From: Weeksellaceae bacterium
GTDB taxonomy: Bacteria > Bacteroidota > Bacteroidia > Flavobacteriales > Weeksellaceae
Length of the DNA stretch: 14,746 nt
Direction: 5' to 3'
Assembly (NCBI GenBank): GCA_028698395.1
Contig: JAQVDG010000017.1
Coordinates: 1 to 14,746, forward strand
This document shows, in pieces, positions 1 to 7,028 of the stretch (position 1 is its first letter; the number at the start of each line of letters is the position of its first letter). Made by a program: the position numbers and the translations under genes. The notes beneath the pieces were generated by a model. The model worked only from the letters and a program-made list of their open reading frames with translations. It searched no databases and had not been told where the DNA came from.

Positions 1-680
1 ACCAAAATCATAAGTAAACTCAGTACCCATTTTGTCTTTTTTTCACCATAAATAACGGGTAAAGTTTGATAATTGTAAATAGAATCTGCTACGGAAGTCG
101 TCAAATCTTTGAGTACATCGATAATTAACAGAAGTAAAAATAAAAATCCGGCATGGAAAAATATAATTTTGGAAAAATTCTCGTAATACAAAAACAAAGC
201 AAAAAAAGGAAAAACCATTAATATTACAGAATACAAATTATTTAGTCCAACTATCCGGTTGACTTTGTGAGAATAAAACCAAACTAAAAACTGATAAATC
301 AAAAAGAAAATCAAAACGTGTTGGGAAACTAAAAAAGCAATTCCCAATGCGAGTAAATTGAGAATTAAATAAGTAGTTAATTTAAAATTATGTGAAATAA
401 AACGCTCAATATAGTTACGCAAAGGGCGTTGAATAGCATCTTTTTCCAAATCATAAAAATTATTGATAATATAACCGGCTGCAATACTCAGCGCAGATGC
501 CAAAATGATGAAATTTAGATTTTTGTCCAATAAAATTTGTAAATGATTTCGCCCTTCGTTAAAAATAAAAAGACTCGCCATATATTGCGCCATCACCAGC
601 ATCAAAATATTATACCCCCGAATGACTGTAAAAAGAGCCAAAGTTTTAATCAGCAACTTTCGAATGCTCAAATTACCCAT
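1..680 (-). CDS. UbiA-family prenyltransferase (3'-truncated by window edge)
   Basis: An open frame runs without a stop from the ATG at 680 to the left edge (about 226 residues visible; the family is usually near 290). UbiA enzymes are integral-membrane prenyltransferases that move a polyprenyl group from its diphosphate onto an acceptor. The first Asp-rich motif is visible as N73-N74-x-x-D77-x-x-x-D81, with Asn in place of the usual Asp in NDxxDxxxD. A second site has D192 and D199 before a NYQTLPVIYGEKK segment, a form I recall from flavobacterial UbiA proteins. Long hydrophobic stretches at about residues 11-40, 57-72, 104-145 and 148-188 fit several membrane helices. The start overlaps the upstream GNAT gene by 8 nt (ATGGGTAA), which supports both the start and translational coupling. 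Close relatives are often annotated as geranylgeranylglycerol-phosphate geranylgeranyltransferase. The substrate cannot be settled here; a quinone-type acceptor remains possible. Family assignment is firm, substrate is inference. Confidence 0.82.
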   Translation of the reverse strand, partial: MGNLSIRKLLIKTLALFTVIRGYNILMLVMAQYMASLFIFNEGRNHLQILLDKNLNFIILASALSIAAGYIINNFYDLEKDAIQRPLRNYIERFISHNFKLTTYLILNLLALGIAFLVSQHVLIFFLIYQFLVWFYSHKVNRIVGLNNLYSVILMVFPFFALFLYYENFSKIIFFHAGFLFLLLLIIDVLKDLTTSVADSIYNYQTLPVIYGEKKTKWVLSLLMIL

Positions 681-942
681 TGTAATGAGCTTGGATTAAT
701 TTATCGGCAAACCAGCAAGAAGCCGTTAAATTCAGTTCATTTTGTTGAGCATATTCCATGACTTTTTCGACTAATTTTTTACCGTATCCTCTTCCTTGGT
801 ATTCTTTTTCCACTAAAGTATGGTTGATTGAAATAACATTTTCTTTTTGGTATTTAAATGTAATTTCACCCACTTTCTTCTCGTCAATAAACAGTTGAAA
901 GTTTCCTTTTAAATCTTCAAATTCAAAAGTAAATTGCTCCAT
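673..942 (-). CDS. Small GNAT-fold N-acetyltransferase (YjdJ/NATD1-like)
   Basis: An 89-residue protein, the size of the minimal GNAT family (COG2388 type) rather than a full-length acetyltransferase. The family signature is visible: H41-T42 on the central strand, then the acetyl-CoA pyrophosphate loop Q49-G-R-G-Y-G54 (Q/RxxGxG/A), a following helix KKLVEKVMEYA, and Cys76 in ASCWFADKLIQAH, where related proteins carry a conserved Cys followed by a Tyr/His region. It probably acetylates a small molecule or protein amine; the substrate is unknown. It starts 3 nt after the mevalonate-kinase-like gene and its stop overlaps the UbiA start, so the three are almost certainly co-transcribed. Nothing in the protein itself ties it to isoprenoid chemistry. 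The role in this operon is unknown. Confidence 0.85.
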   Translation of the reverse strand: MEQFTFEFEDLKGNFQLFIDEKKVGEITFKYQKENVISINHTLVEKEYQGRGYGKKLVEKVMEYAQQNELNLTASCWFADKLIQAHYNG

Positions 943-945
943 AAA

Positions 946-1860
946 TCAAAATTTATAGATGACTTCGGTATCAAAATCTTTTAGATGAGTTTTGGCTTCT
1001 TCATAATCTTTGGTAAAACCTAAAATATAACCTCCTCCTCCTGAACCACAAAGTTTTAAATAATAAGAATTAGTTTGGATTCCTAATTGCCAAACTTCTA
1101 ATAATCTTTGTGGAATCATAGGTTTAAAATGCAAAAATGCCCAAGTTGATAGCTTTTTCAAATTAGAAAATAATGGATTAAAATCACCTTTTACAAAAGA
1201 ATCAATGCACGCATTGTTGTATTTTATAAATTCATTTTTCAATGTTTTTCGGAAGCCTTCTTGTTTTAATTTTTCAAAGAAAATTTGAACCATGGGAGCG
1301 GTTTCACCCGGCGTTCCTGAATTTACCAAGAAAACAGCTCCTTTCCCTTCTGTTGAAGCCGGAATTCCGACAGTTGAAATATCGGTTTTGGAATGAATAA
1401 TCAATGGTAAATTCAAATAGCAAATCAAAGGATCTATGCCGGAACTTTTTCCGTGAAAGAAAGATTCCATCTTAGAAAAATCTTCTTTTAAGGAAGCAAT
1501 TGTTTCTTTTGAAATTCCATCATCGGTTTGAGGTTTTTTTAAAGAATACCGATCATAAATCGCTGCTACTAAAGCACCTGAGCTCCCTACTCCATAGCCT
1601 TGTGGAATGCTGGAATCAAAGTACATTCCTTTTTTTAAATCTGATTTTAGTTGTTCGAAATCAAATTCTCCTTGACAATTTTCTTCTAAATAATGAGTAA
1701 AACGCTCTATACTTTTATTGGATTCACCGTTTTTGACTGATTTTCCAAAACGGAGAGAACCTTTATAGGAATCATAGGGAATAGTAAGCCCCATAGAATC
1801 TTCTATAATTCCATATTCTCCAAAAAGAAGAATTTTAGCATAAAACAAAGGATTCCGCAT
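946..1860 (-). CDS. GHMP kinase, probable mevalonate kinase
   Basis: A 304-residue protein with all three GHMP-kinase motifs. Near the N-terminus is AKILLFGEYGII (residues 8-19), the K-x-x-LFGE region with GEY in place of the common GEH. The ATP-binding loop is PQGYGVGSSGA (86-96). HGKSSGID (136-143) places Asp143 as the likely catalytic base, as in mevalonate kinases, and the C-terminal motif is KLCGSGGGG (269-277). Mevalonate kinase phosphorylates mevalonate to 5-phosphomevalonate in the cytosol, a step of the mevalonate route to IPP that Flavobacteriia use. A position beside a UbiA prenyltransferase fits supply of isoprenoid precursors. GHMP kinases are hard to separate by motif alone, so phosphomevalonate kinase is the main alternative. 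The start ATG at 1860 lies 18 nt below a TAnnTTTG box, giving a short leader. GNAT and UbiA genes follow at once. Confidence 0.8.
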   Translation of the reverse strand: MRNPLFYAKILLFGEYGIIEDSMGLTIPYDSYKGSLRFGKSVKNGESNKSIERFTHYLEENCQGEFDFEQLKSDLKKGMYFDSSIPQGYGVGSSGALVAAIYDRYSLKKPQTDDGISKETIASLKEDFSKMESFFHGKSSGIDPLICYLNLPLIIHSKTDISTVGIPASTEGKGAVFLVNSGTPGETAPMVQIFFEKLKQEGFRKTLKNEFIKYNNACIDSFVKGDFNPLFSNLKKLSTWAFLHFKPMIPQRLLEVWQLGIQTNSYYLKLCGSGGGGYILGFTKDYEEAKTHLKDFDTEVIYKF

Positions 1861-1877
1861 AAACTGTAATTACTCGG

Positions 1878-1885
1878 CAAAGGTA
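1878..1885 (-). promoter_or_regulatory. Bacteroidota -7 box for the mevalonate kinase operon
   Basis: On the minus strand the sequence reads TACCTTTG, an exact match to the Bacteroidota housekeeping -7 consensus TAnnTTTG, ending 17 nt before the kinase ATG at 1860. No convincing TTTG -33 element is seen at the expected distance. It sits between the rplL terminator and the kinase gene, so the kinase-GNAT-UbiA operon appears to be transcribed separately from the ribosomal operon. Confidence 0.65.
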
Positions 1886-1933
1886 TGGATTTTTTCTAAA
1901 TGACTGATTTTGTTTGTTTAATTTTCTATAAAT

Positions 1934-1968
1934 AAAAAGAGGTTACCTAAAAAGGCAACCTCTTTTTT
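1934..1968. terminator. Bidirectional intrinsic terminator after rplL
   Basis: An inverted repeat pairs AAAAAGAGGTTACC (1934-1947) with GGCAACCTCTTTTT (1954-1967) around a 6-nt loop, with a single A-C mismatch at 1945/1956. Both strands end in a run of T. On the minus strand it begins about 20 nt past the rplL stop and would end the rplKAJL transcript. No plus-strand gene ends here, so the plus-strand activity is probably incidental. Confidence 0.85.
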
Positions 1969-1986
1969 GAGTTATTTAAAAGTGAA

Positions 1987-2358
1987 TTATTTCAATTCTA
2001 CTTCTGCTCCGGCTTCTTCCAATTGTTTTTTCAAAGCTTCTGCTTCGTCTTTGGAAGCTGCTTCTTTTACAACTTGAGGAGCACTGTCCACTAAGTCTTT
2101 AGCTTCTTTCAATCCTTTTCCGGTCAATTCTTTTACTAATTTAACAACTGCTAATTTAGATGCTCCGGCGGCTTTCAAGATTACATCAAACTCAGTTTGT
2201 TCTTCAGCAGCAGCTTCTCCGCCACCACCTGCAGCAACCACAACTGCAGCAGCAGCTGGTTCGATTCCGTATTCATCTTTTAAGATGGTTGATAATTCAT
2301 TTACTTCTACTACTGTTAAGTTTACTAACTCTTCAGCTAATTTTTTAATGTCTGCCAT
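1987..2358 (-). CDS. rplL: 50S ribosomal protein L7/L12
   Basis: A 123-residue protein of normal family length. L7/L12 forms the dimers of the flexible ribosomal stalk that recruit and activate translational GTPases. The N-terminal dimerisation segment (about 1-33) is followed by an Ala/Gly-rich hinge (roughly 35-53, [19 protein letters not shown]). The globular C-terminal domain (about 55-123) contains the conserved factor-binding helix around [23 protein letters not shown]. It is the last gene of the rplK-rplA-rplJ-rplL operon, 53 nt after rplJ. A strong terminator follows, instead of the rpoB gene found next in most bacteria. Confidence 0.97.
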   Translation of the reverse strand: MADIKKLAEELVNLTVVEVNELSTILKDEYGIEPAAAAVVVAAGGGGEAAAEEQTEFDVILKAAGASKLAVVKLVKELTGKGLKEAKDLVDSAPQVVKEAASKDEAEALKKQLEEAGAEVELK

Positions 2359-2411
2359 TTTAATTTCTTTTTGTTATTACAACTAATTTTATATAAATAT
2401 GTGAGTGTTCA

Positions 2412-3047
2412 TTACTCGGTAGCAGGCGTTTCTTCGTCTGCTGATTCTTGTGCAGGAACTTCTGCTTCCGATGTTGTTTCCACTTCTGGAGTAGCCTCTG
2501 CTTCCGGTGTTACCTCGGCAACAGGAGTTTCTTCTACAGTTTCTTCTGCTTTTGGGCTTGCATTTTCTTTGTTCTCTAATTGAGACAATAAAGTTTGGAT
2601 TGGAGATTTCAACAAAGCTACGATGTCTGCAATCATTTCTTCACGAGATTTCAATGCAGATAAAGTGGTTAATTTATCGTCTCCTACATAAACTGTATTT
2701 TCAATCCAAGCACCTTTCAGAATCGGTTTATCGCTCTTTTTTCTCATTGTTTCGATTACCTTAGCAGGAGCATTTCCTTTTTCAGCAATCATCATAGCAG
2801 TGTTACCTGCCAATGCATCGAATAAACCTGAGAAATCTTTTTCTTCACTGCGTTCCATTGCTTTTTTCAATAGAGTATTTTTCACAACTCTCATTGAAAT
2901 TTTATTACGGAAGCATTGTCTTCTTAATTCAGTTGTATTGGTTGAATCCAAACCTGAAATATCAGCAAGGTAAACTATGTTTGACTCTGCTAATACCGCA
3001 GATAATTCATCAATCATTTGCGCTTTTTGTACTTTTGTCATTGCCAT
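2412..3047 (-). CDS. rplJ: 50S ribosomal protein L10 with acidic C-terminal extension
   Basis: L10 anchors the L7/L12 dimers and, with L11, forms the base of the ribosomal stalk. Residues 1 to about 160 look like a complete L10: the N-terminal rRNA-binding part has conserved stretches such as VVKNTLLKKAM (54-64), and the segment near 135-160 corresponds to the helix that binds L12. The protein then continues for about 51 residues (161-211) of low-complexity sequence built from TPEAE/TPEVE/TSEAE-like units. That tail contains 16 Glu, 1 Asp and a single Lys. Most L10 proteins end near residue 165-175, so this tail is unusual. It is in frame and ends at a normal stop, with no sign of frameshift. 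The start at 3047 (MAMTK) has an alternative ATG 6 nt later. It follows rplA after 11 nt. Confidence 0.95.
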   Translation of the reverse strand: MAMTKVQKAQMIDELSAVLAESNIVYLADISGLDSTNTTELRRQCFRNKISMRVVKNTLLKKAMERSEEKDFSGLFDALAGNTAMMIAEKGNAPAKVIETMRKKSDKPILKGAWIENTVYVGDDKLTTLSALKSREEMIADIVALLKSPIQTLLSQLENKENASPKAEETVEETPVAEVTPEAEATPEVETTSEAEVPAQESADEETPATE

Positions 3048-3058
3048 ATCTACCTATT

Positions 3059-3754
3059 TTATGCGTTTAAACTTTTTGGATCAACATGAATTCCCGGGCT
3101 CATGGTACTTGAAATGGTGATTCCTCTCATATAAGTACCTTTTGAAGCAGTTGGTTTTAATTTTACTAAAGTAGAAACTAATTCCATTGCATTTTCTTTG
3201 ATTTTTTCAGGATCAAAAGAAACTTTCCCGATAGCGGCGTGAATATTACCGTATTTATCAACTTTAAAGTCAATTTTACCAGCTTTCACCTCAGCTACTG
3301 CTTTTCCTACTTCCATAGTTACAGTTCCTGATTTAGGATTAGGCATTAAACCTCTTGGTCCTAAAATACGTCCCAAAGGTCCTAATTTCCCCATCACAGC
3401 CGGCATGGTTACAATAACGTCAACGTCTGTCCATCCGTTTTTAATTTTATCTAAATATTCATCTAATCCAACAAAGTCAGCACCTGCTTCTTTTGCTTCT
3501 GCTTCTTTGTCCGGAGTTACTAATGCTAAAACTTTTACGTCTTTTCCGGTTCCGTGTGGTAAAGAAACCACTCCTCGTACCATTTGGTTCGCTTTTTTTG
3601 GATCTACGCCCAAACGCACTGCAATATCAACTGATGCGTCGAACTTAGCTGTATTTACTTCTTTTACTAAAGCCGAAGCTTCTTCAATAGAATAAAGTTT
3701 ACTTTTGTCCAATTTAGCGTGTGCTTCCTTTTGTTTTTTTGTTAACTGCGCCAT
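3059..3754 (-). CDS. rplA: 50S ribosomal protein L1
   Basis: A 231-residue protein of the usual bacterial L1 length. L1 binds the mobile stalk of 23S rRNA at the E site and in many bacteria represses its own operon by binding a mimic of that site in the mRNA. The L1 signature is clear at residues 131-144, [14 protein letters not shown], preceded by [10 protein letters not shown]. The C-terminal part returns to domain I and ends near [11 protein letters not shown]. The gene lies 18 nt after rplK and 11 nt before rplJ. The structured leader ahead of rplK is a plausible target for feedback by this protein, but that is inference. Confidence 0.97.
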   Translation of the reverse strand: MAQLTKKQKEAHAKLDKSKLYSIEEASALVKEVNTAKFDASVDIAVRLGVDPKKANQMVRGVVSLPHGTGKDVKVLALVTPDKEAEAKEAGADFVGLDEYLDKIKNGWTDVDVIVTMPAVMGKLGPLGRILGPRGLMPNPKSGTVTMEVGKAVAEVKAGKIDFKVDKYGNIHAAIGKVSFDPEKIKENAMELVSTLVKLKPTASKGTYMRGITISSTMSPGIHVDPKSLNA

Positions 3755-3772
3755 TTCTTAAACTTTTAAATG

Positions 3773-4213
3773 TTATTCCGGAGCTTGTCCTCCTTTTACG
3801 GTTATACCCATAGAACGAGCTGTTCCAGCAATCATTTTCATCGCAGATTCAATAGTAAAGCAGTTCATATCCTGCAATTTGTCTTCTGCAATCACTTTAA
3901 TTTGATCCCAGCTTACGTTTCCTACTTTTTGACGGTTAGGAACGCCTGAGCCTTTTTTAAGTTTAGCAAGATCCATCAATTGGACAGCTGCTGGCGGAGT
4001 TTTAATTACGAAATCAAAAAACTTATCTTGATATACCGTAATCACTTCCGGCAGAACTGCACCTTGTTTTTCTTGTGTACGTCCGTTAAACTGTTTACAA
4101 AACTCCATGATGTTGACCCCGGCAGCACCCAAAGCCGGACCTACCGGTGGCGAAGGATTTGCTTGACCTCCTTTTACTTGAAGTTTTACAACTTTTTCAA
4201 TTTTTTTTGCCAT
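3773..4213 (-). CDS. rplK: 50S ribosomal protein L11
   Basis: A 146-residue protein, slightly longer than the common 141. L11 binds the GTPase-associated region of 23S rRNA and is needed for stringent-response sensing by RelA-type enzymes. The N-terminal domain has the conserved Pro-rich [20 protein letters not shown] (residues 15-34). The C-terminal RNA-binding domain has [13 protein letters not shown] and ends with [13 protein letters not shown]. It is the first gene of the ribosomal operon. Its ATG lies about 95 nt below the predicted transcription start, leaving room for a structured leader. No nusG or secE gene precedes it; an unrelated outer-membrane gene on the same strand ends 145 nt upstream. 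Confidence 0.97.
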   Translation of the reverse strand: MAKKIEKVVKLQVKGGQANPSPPVGPALGAAGVNIMEFCKQFNGRTQEKQGAVLPEVITVYQDKFFDFVIKTPPAAVQLMDLAKLKKGSGVPNRQKVGNVSWDQIKVIAEDKLQDMNCFTIESAMKMIAGTARSMGITVKGGQAPE

Positions 4214-4248
4214 TGTTTTTGTTACTAATTGTTTGAATAAAAATGAAT

Positions 4249-4302
4249 TGGAAGCATTTATATTCCACCTGGTTTGTATCTCACCTTACAAAGCCCGGCT
4301 TT
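4249..4302 (-). promoter_or_regulatory. Structured 5' leader of rplK (candidate L1 autoregulatory site)
   Basis: Within the predicted 5' untranslated leader three short stems can be drawn. One is AAAGC/GCTTT around CGG (4290-4302). The second is TTTGTA/TACAAA (4273-4278 with 4287-4292) around an 8-nt loop that reads AGGTGAGA on the transcript. The third is TGGAA/TTCCA (4249-4253 with 4263-4267). The first two share 4290-4292, so they are mutually exclusive. In other bacteria the L11-L1 mRNA leader carries an L1-binding structure. Neither this region's folding nor its homology to such leaders could be tested here. Confidence 0.35.
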
Positions 4303-4312
4303 TTTTGGACTG

Positions 4313-4343
4313 CAAAAGTAAAAATTATTTTTAATCTGACAAA
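4313..4343 (-). promoter_or_regulatory. Bacteroidota promoter of the rplKAJL operon
   Basis: On the minus strand a TTTG -33 element (4343-4340), a 19-nt spacer (4339-4321) and TACTTTTG (4320-4313) match the Bacteroidota vegetative promoter TTTG-N19-TAnnTTTG exactly. Transcription would start near 4306-4310, giving a leader of roughly 95 nt ahead of rplK. The -33 element lies only 15 nt beyond the stop of the preceding outer-membrane gene, with no terminator between, so some read-through from that gene is possible. Confidence 0.82.
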
Positions 4344-4358
4344 ATAAAGTATTGATTT

Positions 4359-7028
4359 TTAGAAATTAAAACTCATGCCCAATAATACCATCCTTGGAAA
4401 AAGCTTGTAGGAGTTTTGCGTTTGGTAATAATCAGTTATGTACGAAGTTTTGAAAATCGAATTATTGAAAATATTCCTGAAACCAAGCGTTGCCGATATG
4501 TCATACTTTTTCCATTCGTAACTGAAACTAGCATTCGCAAAATAGCTTGTTTTTGATTCTGAAAGTTCAGGGAAATAATAAAATTGCTGGTTTAGATTCA
4601 AAAAATACCGATTACCCCATCTCATATTCAAATCAAGCGATGTCTGGGTGTTGAATTGTTTAAATTCCGATGAGTTAATTTCAAAGTGATTTTTACTCCA
4701 CTGGTGCGACAAACTGTAATTGAGAATTGATTTTCTGTAAGCCGAATTAATCGTAATCCCGAAATTGTACATATCCCTTTTGATTTCCCTTGGCTGCCCG
4801 GAATCCACTAATCCTGAATAAATTATATCTGAATAAGATGAGTGATTATTTAAAAAGGTCAGTTTCAAATAATGGTTCAGTTTATCAAATAAATAACTGC
4901 CGTAAGCCGAACCTATAAAATCTTCTTTTCCTTTTAACAACTGATAATTAGTGAATTGCAATTCCGGATTTATTTCATAGTTTCGGGATATATATTTTGA
5001 GTTATACCTATAATTCAATTCAAAACCGAAATTCAAATTATCATACAGTCTTCCGTAATCATATTTCAGTAAAAAACCGGACACCGGCAACAAGTTATTT
5101 TCAGAAAATTTTTTCTCAAAATTTCTTTCTCCTTTGTAAATATAACCGTCAAACCGGTCGTAATAACTGAGGCTACTATTGGCCAGGGAATAGATTAGAT
5201 AGACGCTGTTTTTTTCATTTTTCCAATTCAGGGAAGAATTTAATTTTGGGTACAAAAACTGCGTGTTTCCATCTAATAAATAATGAATACCCACCGTATT
5301 TTTCCAGCTTAATTTTTTCGTAATTTTCCAATTGTATTTTAACTGAATCCCCAGTTCCGTCTGATTCAGCCGGATATCATTTTGATAATCATCCGCCTCA
5401 TACATCGCATTTTCATCAGAAAAAAGGAAATTTGTTTTGAGGAAATTATTCAGGTTTTGAACAGTGAAATTAGCTTCCAGAAAGTCACCTTCGGCTATTT
5501 TATGTATCCATTTTGACTCCAACGCACCGTAATGGAGTTTCCTGTCTATTTTTTGATTTAAGAAATAAACAAGCGTTGAGTCAAAGGCATTTCCGAAAAT
5601 GGGCCGGCCTGAATCCGAATATAAATTTTCCGTATTATTTTGAAACAAATACCTAAGATTGACCGCCCATACATTCCGGGGATTTACACGGTTGGTGTAT
5701 TTAATTTTCTGGTCAAAATGATAACTTTCAATCGGTGTTCTGTTTTGGGAATGGATTTCATTAAAAATACTATTTTGCTCTTTCTCAAAATCATTGGCTG
5801 AAAACAATGATGAAATATCCAGATTAGAATTTTTATTGATTTCATATATCCAGTCAAGACCTGCTTTAAATGTAAAGGATTTGTCTTTTGTCTTGATTTC
5901 TTCACGGTTTGTAAAAAATTCATCAGCATAGTAATCGGTAAGGCTGTTTTGATAGAAATTCAGCTTGTCCCACTTTCCGAGGATTTTGGTTTTCAGTTTG
6001 AGTTTTTCCGAAAGGGTAAATATCGAATTCAAAGAACCCGTTTCCGATTTGTTCATTTTGTAAAGAGATTTATCTAAATAAGGTACAGAAAACGGAGATT
6101 TCAGGTAATAATGATTAGGCAGGTGATCGCCTATCGTAACATCATTTGTCCTGTAAAGCTGTTCAACTCCGCCTGTTACATCATAACCCAAATCATTGGC
6201 ATTTCCCAAAAAATAATGCTTATTATTTTTTCCAAAGCTCATTAAATTGAGGTTGAGGTCATAGTTATCTTCCGGAAAAAAAGTACCCTTCACTCCCGCC
6301 GTACCGAACCACGAGTTTTTTGCGCCTTCCTTTAATTTGAGGTTCAATGCAACTTTATCGGAATCTTCAAAACCCTTTAAAAGATGATTGTGCGAATAAT
6401 TATTCAACACTTCCACTTTGCTAACTGGTTTTACGGGCATATTTTTGGAAACGATTTTATAGCCTTTTTCAAAGAAATCGTCTCCCTCAATCATTATTTT
6501 TTCAACTTCTTTGCCGTTTACCAGTATATTTCCTTCCTGAGTAATTTCCAATCCCGGGATTTTTTTGAGTAAATCTTCTACTACCCTTTCACTTCCGTCT
6601 AAATAAGCCCTCGCATCGAATATGATGGTATCTCCTTTAACTTCATAACTCTTTTTGGAGATAAAGACTTCTTGTAATTGTACGATTTTTTTCTGAATTT
6701 TTAACAAAAGAGGTTCCGGCGGTTTATCGGTAAATGCAAAGGAAAGCCAGTCAGATTCATAGTCCAAATCATTTACGACTATGGAATATTCTCCGGGTTT
6801 TTCCAATGAAAATTCAAAACGCCCGTCTTTCTGCGTATAAGCACTTACGACTATTTCACCACTTTCTGAATAAACCTGAATCAATACATTAGCCAAAGGG
6901 TCAAAGTCAAGATTTTCCGAAACATCGGATTCCAGACTGATTTCTCCGCTTATTTTAAACTGTGACTGAACCAGCAGAGGAAAAAGAAAAAATAAAAAAA
7001 GCAGAAATCTACCAGGTTTCCCACTCAT
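4359..7028 (-). CDS. GLPGLI-associated outer-membrane beta-barrel (TonB-receptor-like)
   Basis: An 889-residue envelope protein. A signal peptide occupies about residues 1-22 (hydrophobic FLLFLFFLFPLL, then VQSQ). A carboxypeptidase-regulatory-like beta-sandwich follows (about 24-112, with GRFEFSLEKPGEYSIVV). Next is a plug-like region (about 130-235; ERVVEDLLKKIPGLEI, GNILVNGKEVEKIMIEGDDFF). The rest, to the C-terminal Phe of MSFNF, is an alternating aromatic-rich beta-barrel. This is the architecture of SusC/TonB-dependent-receptor relatives found beside GLPGLI proteins. No clear N-terminal TonB box was recognised, so active uptake is not established. The ATG at 7028 lies inside the upstream GLPGLI gene (20-nt overlap), indicating co-translation of the pair. 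No SusD partner is present. Substrate unknown. Confidence 0.85.
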   Translation of the reverse strand: MSGKPGRFLLFLFFLFPLLVQSQFKISGEISLESDVSENLDFDPLANVLIQVYSESGEIVVSAYTQKDGRFEFSLEKPGEYSIVVNDLDYESDWLSFAFTDKPPEPLLLKIQKKIVQLQEVFISKKSYEVKGDTIIFDARAYLDGSERVVEDLLKKIPGLEITQEGNILVNGKEVEKIMIEGDDFFEKGYKIVSKNMPVKPVSKVEVLNNYSHNHLLKGFEDSDKVALNLKLKEGAKNSWFGTAGVKGTFFPEDNYDLNLNLMSFGKNNKHYFLGNANDLGYDVTGGVEQLYRTNDVTIGDHLPNHYYLKSPFSVPYLDKSLYKMNKSETGSLNSIFTLSEKLKLKTKILGKWDKLNFYQNSLTDYYADEFFTNREEIKTKDKSFTFKAGLDWIYEINKNSNLDISSLFSANDFEKEQNSIFNEIHSQNRTPIESYHFDQKIKYTNRVNPRNVWAVNLRYLFQNNTENLYSDSGRPIFGNAFDSTLVYFLNQKIDRKLHYGALESKWIHKIAEGDFLEANFTVQNLNNFLKTNFLFSDENAMYEADDYQNDIRLNQTELGIQLKYNWKITKKLSWKNTVGIHYLLDGNTQFLYPKLNSSLNWKNEKNSVYLIYSLANSSLSYYDRFDGYIYKGERNFEKKFSENNLLPVSGFLLKYDYGRLYDNLNFGFELNYRYNSKYISRNYEINPELQFTNYQLLKGKEDFIGSAYGSYLFDKLNHYLKLTFLNNHSSYSDIIYSGLVDSGQPREIKRDMYNFGITINSAYRKSILNYSLSHQWSKNHFEINSSEFKQFNTQTSLDLNMRWGNRYFLNLNQQFYYFPELSESKTSYFANASFSYEWKKYDISATLGFRNIFNNSIFKTSYITDYYQTQNSYKLFPRMVLLGMSFNF

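Noticed and set aside
1934..1968. Possible ribosomal-protein or riboswitch leader for the mevalonate kinase operon
   Set aside because: The hairpin is upstream of the kinase -7 box and directly follows rplL with T-tracts, so it is a terminator and not part of the kinase leader.
2160..2348. Plus-strand frame rich in Leu/Gln opposite rplL
   Set aside because: It is the antisense of the Ala-rich hinge and N-terminus of L7/L12; the repeats come from GCT/GCA codons read backwards.
2371..2583. Plus-strand Ser/Val/Gly-rich repetitive frame
   Set aside because: It is the antisense shadow of the repetitive acidic tail of rplJ and has no independent support.
5684..5929. 81-residue minus-strand frame inside the outer-membrane barrel gene
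   Set aside because: It lies wholly within the 889-residue coding region in another frame and has no recognisable domain or spacing to neighbours.
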